This document shows, piece after piece, positions 1-12,339 of a DNA stretch of 64,000 nt. The notes below the pieces were generated by a model. The model searched no databases. It had not been told where the DNA came from and saw only the letters and a list, made by a program, of their open reading frames with translations. The position numbers and the translations under genes are program-made. Source of the DNA: Nemophila menziesii (Eukaryota; Streptophyta; Magnoliopsida; Boraginales; Hydrophyllaceae); NCBI GenBank assembly GCA_029959085.1, contig JARWIR010000011.1:11347840-11411839 (forward strand). The letters run 5' to 3'. The stretch's first letter is position 1, and the number at the start of each line of letters is the position of its first letter.

Positions 1-252
1 GTACCATTTTTTGGCCAAACATATTCAAATGTACCATTCTTATGCTATTTTGCTAATTTCGTGAGATATTTCGTAGATTTTAAGGACAGTTTGGGTATTT
101 CAAATAAACTGTATCTTTATTTTGGTACATCACACATTAGGAACTGTATTTGAAGTATCCAAATTATCCTTAAAATCTATAAAATTTCTCATGAAATTAG
201 TGAAATAGCCTAAAATGGTACTTTTTAATACCTTTGGCCTAAAACTGGTACT
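1..252. repeat. Foldback MITE (palindromic, about 105-bp arms)
   Basis: The first 105 bases and the reverse complement of about 143-252 align closely: both begin GTACCA, share a 'ttggcc/taggcc' block, and run on through 'agattttaagga' to a tail ending near TTCAAAT. A loop of about 40 bases separates the arms. Just after the right arm (230-290) a roughly 30-base motif beginning GGTACTTT is repeated. The left end may be cut by the window edge, so no target duplication can be checked. No coding capacity is visible. It is a small non-autonomous DNA element by structure; the superfamily is not determined. Confidence 0.6.
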
Positions 253-1280
253 TTGAAACATTTATGCCTAAAAACGTTTTTAAACCATTGGTAATGACTT
301 AAAAATGAATTTAGGTCTATTAGAAACTATGACAGGGAAACTTGTATTGTTGTTAAGGGTATGAGTTGAGATAGATAATATTTTATTAGTAATATGACAA
401 CCTAAAAGAAAAACTAGAAGTTAATGAACCCTTGACAAGAAAAAGTTAATGAACCAAGTTGTTGGAAATTGGAGATATTCATATGTTTATTACCACTAAT
501 GAGAATGAGGAAACTATCATAATATACAAGGAGCAAGATGGGGAAATTTGCAACTTATACTTTTAATATTAAATTTCTAAATCAAACTTAGCATAATGTA
601 TATATAGTTAAAATAATATATGAGGCTATTAAATTCATATATATATATATATATATAAAATACTTTAAAATCTGCTAATCTGTATAGAGAATTAAAAAGA
701 ATATATTAAAGTCAATATTTAATTAAAAAGAATCTTTGGAGTTTATGTTTCATAGATTTTAAGATATATTACAAAATCCTTTAAAATAATAATTGAATAT
801 GTCTCCTTAAAAATGGAACTAATGGCGGGTAAAATACTCAGCTATTTGGTCACATCAATTATAAACTTGAACTCCATTATTTGCACCTACTAACATGTAT
901 ATACTTTCTGAATGGTTCATTCTATAATGGTACGAAAAAGACAATTTGTCATGTGTTTTGTCGAGCTGGAATCAACTATGACCATCGACAAATGCAAGGG
1001 TACGAATATTTGGAAGGACACGCGACTTTTCACAAGAAGGCCAACAATGCACACTTTTAACAATATATCATCTACAATCTGCTAATGCCTCAAAGTGGTA
1101 CGTATCCGTTGTCAATGACTGTTAAAATCTAGCTTTAGCTGAAATTATTCTCCAAAACCAACTTCTTACCTAAACTAGATTAACAAGTTTATTTTGCCTT
1201 ATACTAAGGATGGAATCTACTCAAAGAAATATAACTAATACTTTATTTGTATTGAAATTTAATACTAATTAAAATCTAAC
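253..1280. other. Intergenic AT-rich stretch, no gene seen
   Basis: No coding signal is recognisable on either strand. A short TA tract lies at about 637-657. The stretch from 1090 to 1280 may hold further decayed exon or intron sequence of the ILR1-like fragment that follows, but I could not read a convincing translation. Confidence 0.4.
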
Positions 1281-1648
1281 ATGGGGGCCACATTTGGGCT
1301 CTACAACTCTTTTATTCATCCTATTGGTTCAGTTGCAACCTGGCCTGACCCGATAATGTCTATAGGTGGTTTCTTCGAGGTTGTAGTATACGAAAAAGTT
1401 TGTCATGCCAAAATTCCTTATCATGCTATAAATCCAATCTTAGCAGCTTTAAATGTCATTGTTAGTTTACAATATCTTGTTTCACATGAAACTAATCCAT
1501 TAAAATCAAAGGTAGTAACAGTCTCAAAATTTAGTCGTGGGGCCGCATTTAATGTTATACCCGTGGTACCTTTATATCATTTTTGAAGGAAGGTATTACG
1601 CAACTTAGACATATAATCGAAGAGGTTATTATAGGACAAGGTTATTAA
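1281..1648 (+). pseudogene. IAA-amino acid hydrolase ILR1-like fragment (M20 amidohydrolase)
   Basis: The 101-residue frame reads like the lid (dimerisation) domain and following segment of plant ILR1/ILL amidohydrolases, which release auxin from amino acid conjugates in the endoplasmic reticulum. Visible blocks are PIGSVA, an 'ampHAIDPILAASNVIVSLQ'-like stretch here reading HAINPILAALNVIVSLQ, then LVSHETNPL, VVTVSKF and AFNVIP. Directly after AFNVIP the frame shifts by one base near 1570 and the alignment continues as FLKEGITQLRHIIEEV to a stop at 1646-1648. The N-terminal catalytic part and the C-terminus are missing, and the conserved GGHA motif is damaged to VCHA. It is therefore a broken fragment of one exon. 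Assignment to the family is confident; which paralogue is unknown. Confidence 0.8.
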
Positions 1649-2007
1649 ATCTTGTCCTTTTTTGTCATAAGCTGGAAAATAAAATATATGGTAGCAAATA
1701 TTACAAGAATAAATATATGCCCATAGGGTCAAACAAAACAAGAATGGTAAACTATCCAACCCTAATAGGCTAAAAATTTATATGTATACATACACTTTAT
1801 TAAGTGGGATACTTAGAAAATATCATGGAGTATCTAATAGAAATATAATTAATTATCAATCTTTATCAAGATTATTGCACAATTGACTATAAAACATAAT
1901 CTAAAAAATTGTCAACTCAAAGAATTGAAGGCTTGTTGATCACCTGGAAAGATGTTAATTTAAAAATCCATTGTGAACTTTCTTATAGTTAAAATGTACA
2001 TGAACAT

Positions 2008-2527
2008 CTAAACAAACTTTGTTTCCTTAAAAGGTGATACAAGTATCTCATAGTTATGAAAGTTGCATCCGAGTATAACTACACGATCCAACATGTTTAT
2101 TCCAAAATTAACCTTTGGGATATTATTGTACAACTTAGCTTCGCAATGAGGCATGATGAAGAGAGTTGGTTTCAAAGCCTTTCGTCTACCATGTCCATTT
2201 ACTGTTAAAATAGAACAACATAGAGATGCAAATACTTTTGAATCCATTAACGAAATAGTTGGATCAAATACCTCTATATCTCTAATCCGATCGAAAGTAT
2301 TCTTCATCAAAAATCGCAAGACTTAGTTGCATTCAAGGAGATTCTTGAGTATCAATGTTACCGATCCCATAAATGACCAACATCATACTCACTCCATGTC
2401 CTTCGCTCAATACTTTGAGAAGCCTATTCGAGATTTCATAAATTTGCATTTGGCACATAAATGAACTCCAAATTTGTGAGTTATTGAATATTTTTATACA
2501 AACTTTGCACAAAAATTTCCTCTCCAA
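2008..2527 (-). pseudogene. SRR1-like protein fragment
   Basis: Two minus-strand frames join into an SRR1-like sequence. SRR1 of Arabidopsis (SENSITIVITY TO RED LIGHT REDUCED 1) acts in phytochrome B signalling and clock function. The upstream frame (2527-2333) contains MQIYEISNRLLKVL followed by VIYGIGNIDTQESP, matching the family's YGiGSIesyesPrlQLslA block. A TGA follows directly, and the alignment resumes as QLSLAI before a shift into the second frame (2319-2008). That frame carries IEVFDPTISLMDSKV, LKPTLFIMPHCEAKLYNN, and DRVVILGCNF, corresponding to the conserved MPHCEa and viFGNSF motifs. At least one stop and one frameshift make it a pseudogene. The frame further upstream (to 2757) shows no clear homology. 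Confidence 0.78.
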
Positions 2528-2929
2528 ATTCGGAATAATTGTCCTCCAACATTGTCGAGAAAACTGTAAATTAGAGATGAGATTTCATAAAATATTAACC
2601 AGCAAATTGAAACCATTGTACAAAATATAATTCTTAGCGGGATGAAATAAAAAACTGAATTGTTGTCATCCCTAATTGAAATTATTATATCCGTAAAATT
2701 TGAAATGTTATGGACATAGATCATATTTTTGTAGTAAACATAAACTTCACGGCTCATAATTAGCTTATCTATATAAAAAATCTGAAGGAAGATAAAATAG
2801 TATTAAGATTAATAAATATATACATTAATGTATAGTGAAAACGATTTATAAAAAGATATTATATTTGAAAATAATAGCGATCTTTAAACTAAAAATCAAA
2901 TTACATCATGAGTAACAAAAAATACTGAA

Positions 2930-3520
2930 GTTAAGTCCAACAACTCATTACATTTTTACGAGAATTTGGGGCCAAATACCTTATATCTATCAAATAACAT
3001 TTCTTTATATTATGGTTGCTCCAACAACTTCCTAATTCTGTCAATCTAATTTTAAATATTCTATTATATATTTATTTCAAAAAGAATTTGTAATTTATTT
3101 ATTAAATTGTTATTGAGTTTTTTAATTCATATTTTTATTTCATAACTTGTAATAAAATATTTAAAAAAGTATTTTAAGTATTAATACACAAATTACTATA
3201 TATGATTATTTTTTAAAAATATAAAACATGAATGATGTTATTTCCTAAAGCATGTATTTTTGTTTTATTTTGTTCAATGATTCATCAGTTGTAAAAAATT
3301 TAATGCAAAATCTGAGATTGAGCAATTCAAAAATTGTGAGAGATGTTAAAAAAGAAACACAAAAGAAGGATATCAAGGTTTCAAAGTTGCTAGATGTGTA
3401 AATTAAAGCTTTTGCATAGGGATGTAGGTAACTGGGTTTGCTATTCGTTGGCTGTTGAAATGAAGATGGTCAACCCCCTACTAGAACAAAAGGGTAGAAT
3501 ATTGAGTCTATTGGACTCAA
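2930..3520. mobile_element. Insertion present only in DR1, with TIR-like ends
   Basis: DR2 runs without this block (empty site at about 14128-14136). The two ends are imperfect inverted repeats: GTTAAGTCCAACAACTC at the left against GTTGAGTCCAATAGACTC read from the right. I could not find a clean target duplication, so the superfamily is open. The interior is AT-rich with no open frame of note. A deletion from DR2 is the alternative, but the inverted ends favour an insertion. Confidence 0.45.
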
Positions 3521-3589
3521 CCTAATTCATGACTGGAACACCATGGATGTGTTTGGGAAATTTTGAAAAATAACAAATAAAATCACTGA

Positions 3590-3850
3590 GTAATGTACCA
3601 AATACCCTCTATTGTTTGACAAATAGTAAAAAAATCCTTACAATATTAAAAGAGACAAATACCTCATATGGTTTCCTAATTCGTGGCAACTCACCCCTTA
3701 TACTAAATATAACATTAAAGATTATGTCATTGATTGCACCGAGTTGCACAAAGTTATCATAAATAGTGGTGAGTTGTCACGAATTAGGGAATCATATGGA
3801 GTATTTAACATTTTAAAACCATTGGGGATATTTGGTATTTTTATCCTAAA
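3590..3850. repeat. Foldback MITE within DR1
   Basis: Left arm (3590-3705) and right arm (3755-3850) are inverted copies: 'ccaaatacc', 'catatggtttcctaattcg' and 'caactcacc' on the left recur reversed on the right as 'ggtgagtt', 'cgaattagggaatcatatg' and 'ggtattt'. The same element is present at 14200-14455 in DR2, so it was there before the duplication. A half copy lies at 23805-23935. Confidence 0.65.
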
Positions 3851-6100
3851 ACATTTAACTATTTAAATAAGGGAAAAATAACAATTTCACAAATTCTATC
3901 AAATTTTCCAAACTAGCATTTGGGCAAGAATAAAAATTATCATTAAAAGAAGGTCTAAATTGTATGTTTTGGAACTGGAAAAGAGTATTTTGCACTTTCT
4001 TTCAAACGAAGAATACTATTTACATATTAACCAACTAATTAAAACCCTAATTTTTCTTTGATCTCAGTCACTACAAACAAGCATATTTTTTTCAAATCAA
4101 ACCGTGAAAACACCACGTAAACAATACTTTAACATCTTACATATTTGTTTCAAACATATCGAAATCCAACAAATTTTAACAAATACCTAATTTTTTAGCT
4201 AACTCATAAGATATAACTCCCTAATTTAAAAAACAAACATTAAAACCCATAAATTCAAAAAGCATAAGTTTTCAACATAATTCATTAGAAAATTTCCCAA
4301 AATATCACAAATTTAGACTATATTATAACTAGTTAAATAAAAACAATGTGTCTTGGATGTGTACACACCTCCCTTTTTGAAGAGAAGAAATCATCGCAGT
4401 TTCATTCTAACACAATAAAATAAAATCTTTTGTGAAATTCAAACACTAACTAAAAAAAAAAAAGCCTTAATTATTTGGCAAAAGAAAAAATAAATTTCTT
4501 ATTTTGGCTAGCTTTCAGACGTATAAATGTGTATTAATATTGTGAAAAATGTGTATTTGTAGAGTTAAGATTAAGAAATATGAGGATGGTACAGAAGGCA
4601 ATAATGTAAATATTTTGAAATTTGGGGAGTCAACATTTAAAGATATTATTGACATAAAGTTCTATCTATAGGTGGGTAGGGCAATCAATACCTTTGAATA
4701 TTATAAATATTTTAGTTACTCAACCCAACAAATATTTATTGTATTGCTATTTTTTTATTAATTTATTTTGGTTCAAAAGTATTAATTTAATTACTTTTTC
4801 CATTAATGTAATATTTGAATATTTCTTATTAATAAAAGAAAAAGATTAAGAGAATACAAATTATTATTTTTTTTGTTTTTTTTAAATTAAAGAAAAGTAT
4901 TTTAATTAATATTAGTTTTCTTGCATTTCTTTAAATTATTAGTTTTTAAGTTTTCCATATTAATATCATTTCAAAAGAAGTAAAATATTACATTTTAAAG
5001 TTTCCTAACCTATAATTTTGATATATTATACTTTACGTAATATTAAAAAACATAATTTTTTTCATATAATTATTTGTACATTTATTTAAAATTCATATCC
5101 AGACATGGGTTTTTTTAATCTGTTAATTTATTTTCCTTTATTATTATTTTCATAATCCAAACAACAATATTACTTTATTTTTCATTCTTTTAGTATATTT
5201 TATTTCTATTATTTTTTCTAATTTTAATAATATAAATAAAAATAAATTTATAATTGTACAATCAAATAAAAATAATTATTTTCTTATTATATCTCAGAGT
5301 CATATGACTTGGGTAAAATTTAATCTTGAGTTTGTTTAACATATTCATTAACTATGGTTGAGAGTGGATTTTTTATGTAAATGATAAAATAAGTTATTTA
5401 AAATTAAGATTAAGCAAAAAGTAAGAATTTTAACTTTGTCGAGACAATTTGTGGCAAGCAAATAAGGGTCTAAACTTTTAGTTTTTGAACCAAGGGTGAA
5501 CTTTAGGCAAACTGAATAGGTGTTCTTTGCACACAGGGATCATCTAGATTTTCGTATAAAAATACAACTAAGTGTTGAATCCTAAACCTAGTGGGTCTAA
5601 TCAATCGGATGAGAATAGACTAGATATATTGTATCCCTTAAAAAAAAGACGAGAAGGTTGCACCGATTGTGATATAAATAAGCTTAGATATGACATCAAC
5701 CAATGACTGATTGATATTCAAAAGGTTGCACTAAATACTCTTAAAGTTCAAGTGAGGGAAGATGGAAACAACAATGAATCTAAGACCTTAGGAATTTTGT
5801 CAAATAAGATAGAAATTCCATAGGATTCCGAGCAAAAAATCAATGCAACATGATAACATTTAATGACCATCCAATAAAGGTGAGTGAAGATGAGATTTAA
5901 GAGGTGAAAAGAATTGAAGTGTCAAACATGAGTACTTTTCTAAATACACCACATCTATTTCACATAAACTATCATTAGTGAAATATATAAAAAATGTTCC
6001 AAATAATATGACAACATGTACTAGAAAATTTACCATCACTAATGAGAGAAGACAATTGATAAATGGGTATTCATTTATACTACATGGGTTATTGAGCAAA
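3851..6100. other. AT-rich remainder of DR1, no gene seen
   Basis: Beyond the MITE the repeat is very AT-rich (especially 4700-5300), with no translation I can assign. The same is true of the matching part of DR2 (14456-16961). A 23-base motif, 'attgcactaaagactcttaa', is single here (about 5728) but tandemly doubled in DR2 (about 16550-16600). Confidence 0.5.
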
Positions 6101-6107
6101 AAAATTC

Positions 6108-6900
6108 TGGTCCATGTGTATTTAGTCCATGTGTTATGCTAATATAACAATTATATTTATGTGTTTTAGGAATTTAAATGAAATTTAGATACTTTAGTTT
6201 TAGAAGATTGATCAAGTTTGTAATCATTTTTGACGTATAATAATATTCTCTTTTTATGTGTGTTTAAATTCATTTCTAGTCCCTATCTTTTTCATTTCCC
6301 TTGCTTAAGTTAGCACCTAATTAATTGATAATGTAGTTCTCTATAATTGTGATGTTTATCCTCTACCACCAATTGTAAATCGAAATAACAAGTTGCATGT
6401 CTTGTTTCTTCTCTCAACTCGAAAAAAACATAAATATCACGTGCTATTTTAAAGGAATAATATACTACTGATAGTTTACATTAATTTTTCTATGAAGAAA
6501 AGCTATATTTGATTCTTGCGAAAGGTGAGCTTGGCATGTCATATGGCTCACCATTTTAATGTTGAGGTTATAGGATAAGTCAGGGTCAAGAAAAATTCAA
6601 ACATTAATTTGTCCCATCTAGGGTTAGCCCTAATTCGGCTTAGACCATCATAAGGCAAAATCAGCAGGCACATGTTTTTCCCGAAGGTTCAAATGGCAGT
6701 TTCTAGTGCTAAACTATATTGTATTTTCGCTCTCTTTATCTTGTTCTACGTAGTCATATCTGAAAAAAGTGGAGAAATGGGTGACCTTTATTTTGTTCTA
6801 TAACTCACCAGTTATTATGAAAGAAAGCTTTGACAACAAAAATGGAAAAATGGATAATAGTACAACCTCTATGTAAATTGTGTTTGTTCAATCATTCAAA

Positions 6901-6978
<78 letters not shown>

Positions 6979-7967
6979 GTGTGTGTGTGTAAAGGTAGAA
7001 ATATTTTAATTAGTTATCTTTGTTGGCATTTTAATGGACGTGAGTATATTATATAATTATTTATTTTGGAAATTTGATGAAGGTATTGTTGTATTTATAT
7101 GGGTGTTGTCATTCATTTATATATTTCAATCCACATAGTTTTAATTATCTTGTTACCGTCTAATCTCATGTATTTAACTTAGAATTTTAATTTTTTTAGT
7201 TCCTAGGGTAAATTCTTGGACTTTCCCCTATCTTTTACACAAATAGATGATCCCACAATTAGATTGAAGAGTATACATTAGTATAAGAGCATAAATGTAT
7301 GATTATTAAACTGATCTCAAGTATTCTACTGAACTAGGAAATCAAATAATTCTATATTACACAAAGGTTACACAAGATTTATTTTCAAGTTTGTATTTAT
7401 GCACTAGTTTCCAACCACCAACAGATTAAGTTGTCAATCAAGGATGTTTTTGTCAATCTATCAAACACAAAATTAACTATTTAGATGGTCTTTCAAATAT
7501 CACCACTTTCAATGTTAATTTACTGTAACGTCTTTTTATTAGATCAAGTGTCGGTGCTAGAATCTTGAACCTTAAGTCATCATTTACATTGGTGTTTTGG
7601 AACTCCTTCGAGTTATAGATAAATGTGAAGAAATATGATTAACGAAGATCAATAATGTTGGTAATCGAAGTATATAATGCTCATTGAAAACTTTGGATAA
7701 AATCATTCACAGTGAACCTGATTCCAAAATTCACACAAAAATCATTGTCATATAAAACTTATGAAGTATTTCGATTAGGGTATAGCTACTAGTACCCCAA
7801 TAGACATTTCCCTTTTGATTTTAAAAAAATCATTCTTGACCCCTAATTTTTTTGGATAAGTAGCTGATTTGATCTTTTACTTATGATGTGCATAACTTGT
7901 ATAGCTTGACACCGTGTATTTTAACAAATTAATCACTAGTATTACAGATATAATATTTGTGACTCAG
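6108..7967. repeat. Large inverted repeat, left arm
   Basis: The arm matches the reverse complement of 10437-13150 throughout. Anchors are 'tttagtccatgtgttatgc' at 6119 against its complement at 13125-13145; 'cttaagttagcacctaatt' at 6303 against 12938; the stretch 'gagcttggcatgtca' at 6527 against 12165; 'taatggacgtgagtata' at 7032 against 11340; and 'aaattaatcactagtat' at 7925 against about 10490. The arm also carries a long TA tract. No protein is recognisable. The outer end reads like the terminal sequence of a DNA transposon, but no target duplication was found. Confidence 0.82.
6902..6976. repeat. (TA)n microsatellite
   Basis: An uninterrupted TA run of about 75 bases is followed by a short (GT)n tract. 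The right arm of the inverted repeat has no TA run at the matching position (near 11565), so the tract expanded after the arms formed. Confidence 0.9.
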
Positions 7968-10436
7968 TTTCACTTGGACACAAACTCTTTATTAATAGAG
8001 TTTATGCTAAATTACCTCTTAACTTGAGATGTTTGGGGTATAAACCCTAACTATTAATTAAGTCTTATTTGAATGAATTTGGGATTTCTTATTTAAAATA
8101 ATTATGGATTGTTTTTGCTGTAATTATCTTTGTGCCTCGTGATAAATCCTAGAATGGTGTACACATATTTAGGTTTGTTAGCTATTAAATTGTGCTTGTG
8201 AATATGGATTTGGTAGTGGAACTAGGTTAATTATGCTTTTTAGAGTTGAAGACCCGGAAGAGATAAACTAACTAGGAAATCACATAGAGTTTGAACTTTA
8301 GACGTCTAGATAACATGCGTAGGATTCACTAGGAAGAGGTTCCTAGGGTTAGATTGTAGCCCCCTACTTATCCGAAAGGAACTAAGGGAGATCTTATAAC
8401 CATGATTAGCATAAATGTCCCATTTTACCCTTAGAATTGCAGGTAACTTTAAGCTATAGTTAGTGGGAATTACAAGTGTCTCAATCTATATTTCTCTCCC
8501 CTTCCACAGCCTTAACTTGATTTCCTTAGTTAATTTAGTAGTTAACCATTATCTTGGTAGCTACCTTAACAAAAATCATATAGAAATATTTTTTGTTTAG
8601 TCTTTTTATTAATAATTAATAGCTAGTCCTAAACTCATAAATCCATGTGTGGACGATAATTCACTTAATTTCTATATTAATTGGTGACCCGTATACTTGC
8701 AGAACGCAATTCCCTCGTCATTGATTTATAAATATGCTTCAGGAGATAACATCATCAGTCATTTGGTGTCCATTTTTTATTCGAGGAGCTATTAGGTACC
8801 ATCTACTGTCGATTCGACTTTTTCACTTAATTAGTTGATAAATATGAAAAAATAAATTGGCTAAAGGCATGCAACCCAAAAGAGTTGTACACCCCATATA
8901 GAAGCTCAAGATGCTTTCCAAATAATTCAGGGTCATTTGGCTTAGACGCAAATTCGACTTTCTCATGAGAGTCATAATAAAAGTCCCGGAGGGAACCTGA
9001 AGCCTCATATCTGGAGCGGGTATAAACTGCAATTTATCTCTCACAAGGTTGAAAAGTTCTCTCATTTGCACATGGATAGAAAATATCTATTCCGATACAA
9101 ATGTACCCCCTCCCTCTTTACAACCTTTGAAAATTTGCGGAAGCTAAGCTTGCACATCATGTGTTCGAGCCTAAACTCTGCAACAACGGGCTTATGCGGG
9201 ATGCACTATTTATATACTAAGGAAGTATCATATATAACAATTATACTAGCTACGTTAATTGGTTGTGGAGGTGAAGAATGGGTGTTGCTTAAATTAAAGT
9301 CGGTATAAGAGTCGGTGTCAATAAAAAAAGAAGAAGTACAACAAACTTTAAGAGTAATCCTCTCGGGGGACATAAATATGGCTCCAATTGAGAAATCCAA
9401 GGTAGAGTCCTTGGGATAAGAGGTTGCGATGGCCAAATATGAAGGCCGAGATCTTTTTAATTCCCCTCCAGGATGATCCTTGGAGCCTCTCACTGAACTA
9501 CCTTTACGATACATAAAAAACTCAAAATTACGAAATAAGATACCTTAAAGAGAAGAGAATTTACTACTCTAGAAAAGTACAAGTGGAAGAGTTATTCGAA
9601 CACTAGTATGCTATCATAAAGGTGCTCGAAGAAAATCCACAACAGCAATAAGAACAATATAACAGAGTGACACCATATATTGGTGAATAGTGATGATTCG
9701 CCTATCGAGGTCTTAATGATCTAGAGAACCCGAAAACCGCATGATAATGTACGTAACTTCCCACAATTACCAAGATAATTATGAGGATGTGGCCATTTGT
9801 GAGTAAACACGTGTCGCACGATAGCATGCAAGTTAAACAATTGTAAATGACACTCACTTCAACATTAAGATATGGTTGTATTCTTCAAATGGTCCCACAT
9901 GGATTCTTTTCCCCGATTGTACAAATTCAAGGGGTGTGGATAGTCTCGATTAACTTTATGTCATGGTTGTCGGTTGAACTACTCCGTCGACAAACCTCTA
10001 TGATATAGTATCGAGCACTCAACATGTCCATGAGGCTGCCAATGAGCATCTCGCCAAGGTAATGAACATATAATGTTGCCCCAAAGATATTCCATATGGA
10101 TGCGACAAAAGTCCAACAAGGTATTCCCAAGTATTCCTTATCTATGATTCCTATAACATGCACTCAATGTGGTATCACTTAAGTACTTACACTGTTTAGA
10201 TTACAATGGGACCTCGTCCAATATATATTCTCCTCGATCCTTCATCCCAATAGTGACTTAACTGTCAGAGTACCATCAGGAAATACACCTTTAATTGGTC
10301 CTAAACTTTGTCCACTATCAGGGTTCTAGGCTCGATTGAAGATAGAGTTCACACAAATCATCATTTATCACATAAATCGGAGATTCATCATTAGTGTAAT
10401 TTTATTGATTTGGATTTTTATGCTCTATCACCAACC
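7968..10436. other. Spacer of the large inverted repeat
   Basis: The spacer contains gypsy-type leader sequence around 8480-8740 (for example 'tggtgacccgtatacttgc'), a gag-like fragment at 8823-9071 on the minus strand, and two further minus-strand frames (9206-9514 and 9927-10163) that I cannot assign. It looks like debris of an LTR element caught between the two arms. Confidence 0.45.
8823..9071 (-). pseudogene. Gypsy-type gag-like fragment (putative 'Transposase_28' N-terminal type)
   Basis: The 82-residue frame ends with a pattern typical of the N-terminal domain of plant 'putative gypsy type transposon' proteins: a leucine-rich helix, then YLESILSFYMGCTTLLGCMP followed by LANLFFHIYQL. 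In the family this corresponds to 'LaPsQL.PNsw..i.gF...C...G..Psl.lF..ff.l'. It is one short piece; upstream frames do not extend it. Its gypsy-like context (leader-type sequence just downstream at 8480-8740) agrees. The family call rests on pattern only and is tentative. Confidence 0.35.
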
Positions 10437-11390
10437 ATTGTCACAAATATCAAGATAAGAATAATAAATATTACTGCTGTTATACTAGTGATTAATTAGT
10501 CAAAATGCACGGTGCAAGCTATTAAAGTTATGCAGGCCACAAGTAATTTTTACTAGGGTCAAAAATTGTTTTTGTAAAATCAAAATAAAAATGTCTATTG
10601 GGGATACTAGTAGCTACATCCCTGAATATAATTCTTCCTAAAATTCACATCACCACAACTTTTGTGTGAATTTTGGAACTAGGTTCACTGTGGATGTTTT
10701 TATCCAGAGGCTTCATTGAACATTCTGTACTTCGATTACCAATATAATTGATCATCTTGAATCACATTTCTAAACATATATCTACAACTCGATGGAGTTC
10801 CAAAACACAAATGTGAATGATGACTTCAAGTCCAAGATTCTAGAACTGACACTTGATGGACGTTACAGTAATTTAACATTACAAGGAGCGATATTTGCAA
10901 GACCGTCTAAAAAGGTGATTTTGTGTTAGAAAATATTGACAAAAACATCTTTGATCGACAACATAATATGTTGATGGTTGGAAACTATTGCATAAATGAA
11001 CACCTGTAAATAAAATTTGTGTAACCTTTGTGTTAAACAAGATTGTTGGATTTTCCAAGTGAGATAATTTTTATAAATACACATTATGCTCTTATACTAA
11101 TGAATATTCTTCAATCCAATTGTGTTGTGTAATAGAAAGGGGAAAGTCCGAGAATTTACCCCTCGATGGGAGCTAAAAAATTGAAAGTTCGAGTTAAACC
11201 GACCTGAGATACAAGAGCTTAGACGGTGACACTTAGTATAGATAATTAATACTATTTCTATAAAAAATATATGCATTAATGACAACCATAGAAATACAAC
11301 AGACTCCTTCACAAAAAAAATAAAATAGATATACAATATACTCACGTCCATTAACATGCCAACACAGAAAATTAAATAAAACATGAGTTA

Positions 11391-11540
11391 TGTTGGGTAT
11401 CACCCGTGATGTGTCGATTAAGTGATACAATCTTGTAAGATAGAGAAAACATGTAAAGAGAATTATATTGATTGGACCACTTAACTGCCACATCATAGGG
11501 GATATTTTGGTGATCCTCTTTTGGGTTATACCCACCAATA
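11391..11540. mobile_element. MITE of about 150 bp inserted in the right arm
   Basis: The ends are inverted: TGTTGGGTATCACCC at the left against TTGGTGGGTATAACCC read from the right, with a further inverted pair 'gatgtgtcgattaagtg' / 'gatgtggcagttaagtgg' inside. The left arm of the large inverted repeat runs straight through at this point (about 7003-7020). No clear target duplication was found and no frame of interest lies inside. Confidence 0.6.
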
Positions 11541-11725
11541 CTATTAAAATATTTCAACCTTTACAAGTATAAATAAGTTTTGAATGATTAAACCAACACA
11601 TTATACATTGCGGTTGGTCTATCAGCCTTTTTCATTTTTGTTGTGCCTTTTTTTAAAATAAATAATGAATTATAGATCAAAAGAAATGTCACACGTTTCC
11701 TAACTTTTTTCGGATAAGGCTAAGG

Positions 11726-11953
11726 GATCGTTTGGAAGTGCTTATTCAAGAGGAAAAAGGGCTTTTTAAAATATAATTAAAATATTTGAAAAATTATCAA
11801 AAATAATATTGAAATCTATAATCACTTTAGGCGCATTTTTTAAGAAACACATATTTGATGCTATTGCTGAAAGTGTTCTTAGGGTATAAAACACTTTTAA
11901 ATATCTAAAAACACTTTTAAGTGTTTTTCAAAAGAAATACTTTTACACGGGTA
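11726..11953. mobile_element. hAT-like MITE of about 225 bp in the right arm
   Basis: The block starts GGATCGTTTGGAAGTGC, a start often seen in plant hAT-type MITEs, and contains inverted 'acacttttaa' / 'ttaagtgttttt' motifs. The left arm lacks it (empty site near 6750). CTAAG occurs at both junctions, possibly part of a decayed 8-bp duplication. Confidence 0.5.
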
Positions 11954-12339
11954 CTAAGTAGAACAAAGACAAAAGACAAAGAAAATGTACTATACTTTTG
12001 CACTAGTGACTTCCATTTGAACCTTCGGGCAAAAAATGCGCCCGTTGATTATTTCCCTATGATGGGCCAAGCCGAACCAGGACTCACCCTATAAGGGACA
12101 AATTAAAGTTTGGAATTTTCTTAGACCCAGACTTATCCTATAGTCGCACCATTAAAATGGTGAGCTAAGTGACATGCCAAGCTCACCTTCCACAAGAATC
12201 AAATATAGCATTCTTTTTATTAGTCAAAAAACAATATTTTAAAGTAGAGAAGGTTCAAAAGTTTCCCAATGCCCGTAGCATTGTGGTCATTACAAATGAG
12301 CCTAACTGATTTGGGTGATTGTTTCTAATCTAAGCTAGA

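Larger units (their letters stand above)
2650..6103. repeat. Large direct repeat, copy 1 (DR1)
   Basis: This stretch aligns collinearly, in the same orientation, with 13893-16961. Clear anchors are the 'attattatatcc' start (2661 and 13893), 'gactggaacaccatgga' (3531 and 14142), the MITE at 3590/14200, 'gaagagaa' near 4380/15049, 'cctaacctataat' (5008/15809), 'aaggtgttctttgc'-like sequence (5518/16338) and 'gggttat.gagcaaaaa' (6087/16944). The match stops at about 6103, where the large inverted repeat begins. Copy 1 has about 580 extra bases at 2930-3520. No coding sequence is recognisable in the shared part. Confidence 0.8.
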
